NCBI RefSeq assembly: GCF_900114835.1
Contig: NZ_FOUJ01000001.1
Location: 744,001 to 808,000, forward strand
Reading direction: 5' to 3'
DNA: 64,000 nucleotides
Source of the DNA: Methanolobus profundi
GTDB lineage: Archaea; Halobacteriota; Methanosarcinia; Methanosarcinales; Methanosarcinaceae
The position numbers were made by a program, and so were the translations under genes. Positions within the stretch are counted from its first letter, which is position 1. Each line of letters opens with the position of its first letter. The notes beneath the pieces were generated by a model, which saw only the letters and a list, made by a program, of their open reading frames with translations, ran no database searches and had not been told where the DNA came from. Shown here in pieces: positions 62,868 to 64,000 of this stretch.

Positions 62868-64000
62868 TTAATCCGCGTAAGACCTGCTTAGGTTAAATTT
62901 TTTAAAATTATCATTTCCAAGAAAATCAAATTTTCGTTCAAACAATGTGGCTATTTTCTCATTTGATGTTGCAAAAAATACCTGTTTATCACTACTCAAT
63001 ACAAGTTCACGTATATAGTCAAGGAACGACAGTGCATTTAGATCATCTATATGAGCAATAGGGTCATCAATCAGAACGACAGGAGGCCCTCTTTTTAGTT
63101 GAGCATTTTGTGAAAGGAAAATTGACAGAGCGAGCGCTGCTCTTTGACCAGTGCTAATTTGATTCAGGTGGGCCACATCCCCATTCTTTCGAATAAGGGA
63201 TTGCCAATCTGAACTGAATTTTTCAAATTCTGCTGGTGAATGAATACAAGAAAAAATATGCTCAATGCTAGCACGGTTCTTTTGAAGTTCAGAGCCCATA
63301 GCTTCTATCAAGGAATGTTCCTCTATCAACTTTTGAAGAACGAAATCTGCATTAACCAGATTATCTATTTCCTTACGCAAATTAGAGCACTTTGGTTCAA
63401 GAACATCTAACCGTTTCGTAGAATTTAAAAAATTAATACTTGATTTTTTTTCTTTACTAAGAGCCGTTTGTAAATCCACTGCAAGTTGATAAATTAATTT
63501 AGATTCATCCAATAACTCTGTTAGTGGCATTTCACTCGAAAATGGGAATGATGAGAGAAAAGTTCTCAGCTTTTTCTGAATTCTCTCTGTTTTATTAAGT
63601 TTTTCTTTCAATTTAACTAGTGCATCAATCGAATCCTGCGTCTCTAGTACTTCTTCCTCCAGATTCATAACAATCTTTTGTTTTAATGCACGTATATTTT
63701 CTCCATTAAACTCAGACTTACTTGAAAGAGAGGCCATATCTTGTTCAATTCGATTATGCAGTTGTTCGACGTACTCTTCCTTGAAATCTGCAAACGTATA
63801 TCCAGACTCATTCAAACTAACTACAATATTCTCCATCTTCGCTTTAGCCAATCCGTTTGGGTCAAATAAAAGTAATTTATCATTAATTTCGACTAGATGA
63901 GCTTTAGCTGTTTCAAACCTTTCTTCAACTTCTTTTACTTCTGAAAGTACCTGCTGCAACGTGGAATTTGTAGATAAATTATTCTCATTACAATAACGCA
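62868..64000 (-). CDS. SMC/Rad50-like ATPase, C-terminal part (partial)
   Basis: The frame is open to the window edge, so the start lies outside; the first in-frame start-type codon (TTG at 63959) is probably an internal leucine. The visible 375 residues are a long coiled-coil region followed by the C-terminal half of an ABC-type ATPase: signature LNQISTGQRAALAL and Walker B VVLIDDPIAHIDDLNALSFL, then a D-loop and FFATSNEKIA. Such proteins serve in DNA repair or in anti-phage defence. Its codon use is more AT-rich than the neighbours upstream of the tRNA, suggesting transfer. Confidence 0.8.
   Translation of the reverse strand, partial: RYCNENNLSTNSTLQQVLSEVKEVEERFETAKAHLVEINDKLLLFDPNGLAKAKMENIVVSLNESGYTFADFKEEYVEQLHNRIEQDMASLSSKSEFNGENIRALKQKIVMNLEEEVLETQDSIDALVKLKEKLNKTERIQKKLRTFLSSFPFSSEMPLTELLDESKLIYQLAVDLQTALSKEKKSSINFLNSTKRLDVLEPKCSNLRKEIDNLVNADFVLQKLIEEHSLIEAMGSELQKNRASIEHIFSCIHSPAEFEKFSSDWQSLIRKNGDVAHLNQISTGQRAALALSIFLSQNAQLKRGPPVVLIDDPIAHIDDLNALSFLDYIRELVLSSDKQVFFATSNEKIATLFERKFDFLGNDNFKKFNLSRSYAD

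Overview
The window reads as the chromosome of a methylotrophic methanogenic archaeon of the Methanosarcinales, most like Methanolobus or a close relative (inference). The basis is a complete methanol:coenzyme M methyltransferase set (mtaC-mtaB at 18.4-20.5 kb, mtaA at 52.6 kb, a second mtaC at 13.5 kb), archaeal TATA-box promoters, an archaeal translation factor aIF1A, an archaeal type IV pilin, a TRAM-domain protein, a PGF-CTERM-like anchor, and an hgcAB mercury-methylation pair, which is known from Methanolobus and Methanomethylovorans.

Layout. 0-3.5 kb: a radical SAM/SPASM enzyme overlapping a thermolysin-like protein whose C-terminal part carries a Cys-Pro-Pro-x-Pro octad array. 3.8-7.7 kb: an amino-acid/sodium symporter, a small twin-WC protein and a uracil salvage pair (permease plus uracil phosphoribosyltransferase). 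7.8-13.3 kb: a chagasin-type lipoprotein, a SatD/DUF3307 pair, a small independent transcription unit, paired Cys-containing DUF6951-like proteins, an AhpD-like protein, a drug/metabolite transporter and a VOC protein. 13.5-20.6 kb: the methanol locus (orphan mtaC, a giant kinase-less PAS/GAF protein, a long AT-rich leader, mtaCB). 20.9-25.1 kb: cell-surface and redox genes. 25.2-28 kb: a translation and probable cold-response block (DEAD-box helicase with a long leader, aIF1A with an apparent CTG start, a TRAM protein). 28.2-29.6 kb: hgcA-hgcB. 29.9-32.3 kb: tandem secreted beta-propellers. 32.9-35.8 kb: a tight three-gene unit (binding-protein-like, HypB/UreG-like GTPase, lone ABC ATPase) without permease or signal peptide. 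36-43 kb: a possible ncRNA, a 36-residue membrane microprotein, nicotinate phosphoribosyltransferase, a winged-helix regulator and a 1.3-kb-codon soluble poly-HAMP chemoreceptor. 43-52.3 kb: housekeeping, membrane and lipoprotein genes. 52.6-60.9 kb: mtaA followed by three paralogous membrane chemoreceptors with a shared leader element. 61-64 kb: a DJ-1 protein, an MBL hydrolase, tRNA-Leu(UAA), and beyond the tRNA a more AT-rich stretch with the C-terminal part of an SMC/Rad50-like ATPase running off the end.

How the genes work together. MtaB would methylate the corrinoid on MtaC (or the orphan MtaC), and MtaA would pass the methyl group to coenzyme M. The PAS/GAF protein between the two mtaC genes is a candidate regulator of this system. 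Next to mtaA, the tandem Cache-domain receptors could link swimming to substrate. The strongest candidates for little-described biology are the radical SAM / Cys-Pro-Pro metallopeptidase pair and the cytosolic binding-protein/GTPase/ABC-ATPase triad. Also notable are a CTG-initiated aIF1A and several shared regulatory motifs. All statements come from reading the sequence; no database search or folding program was run.
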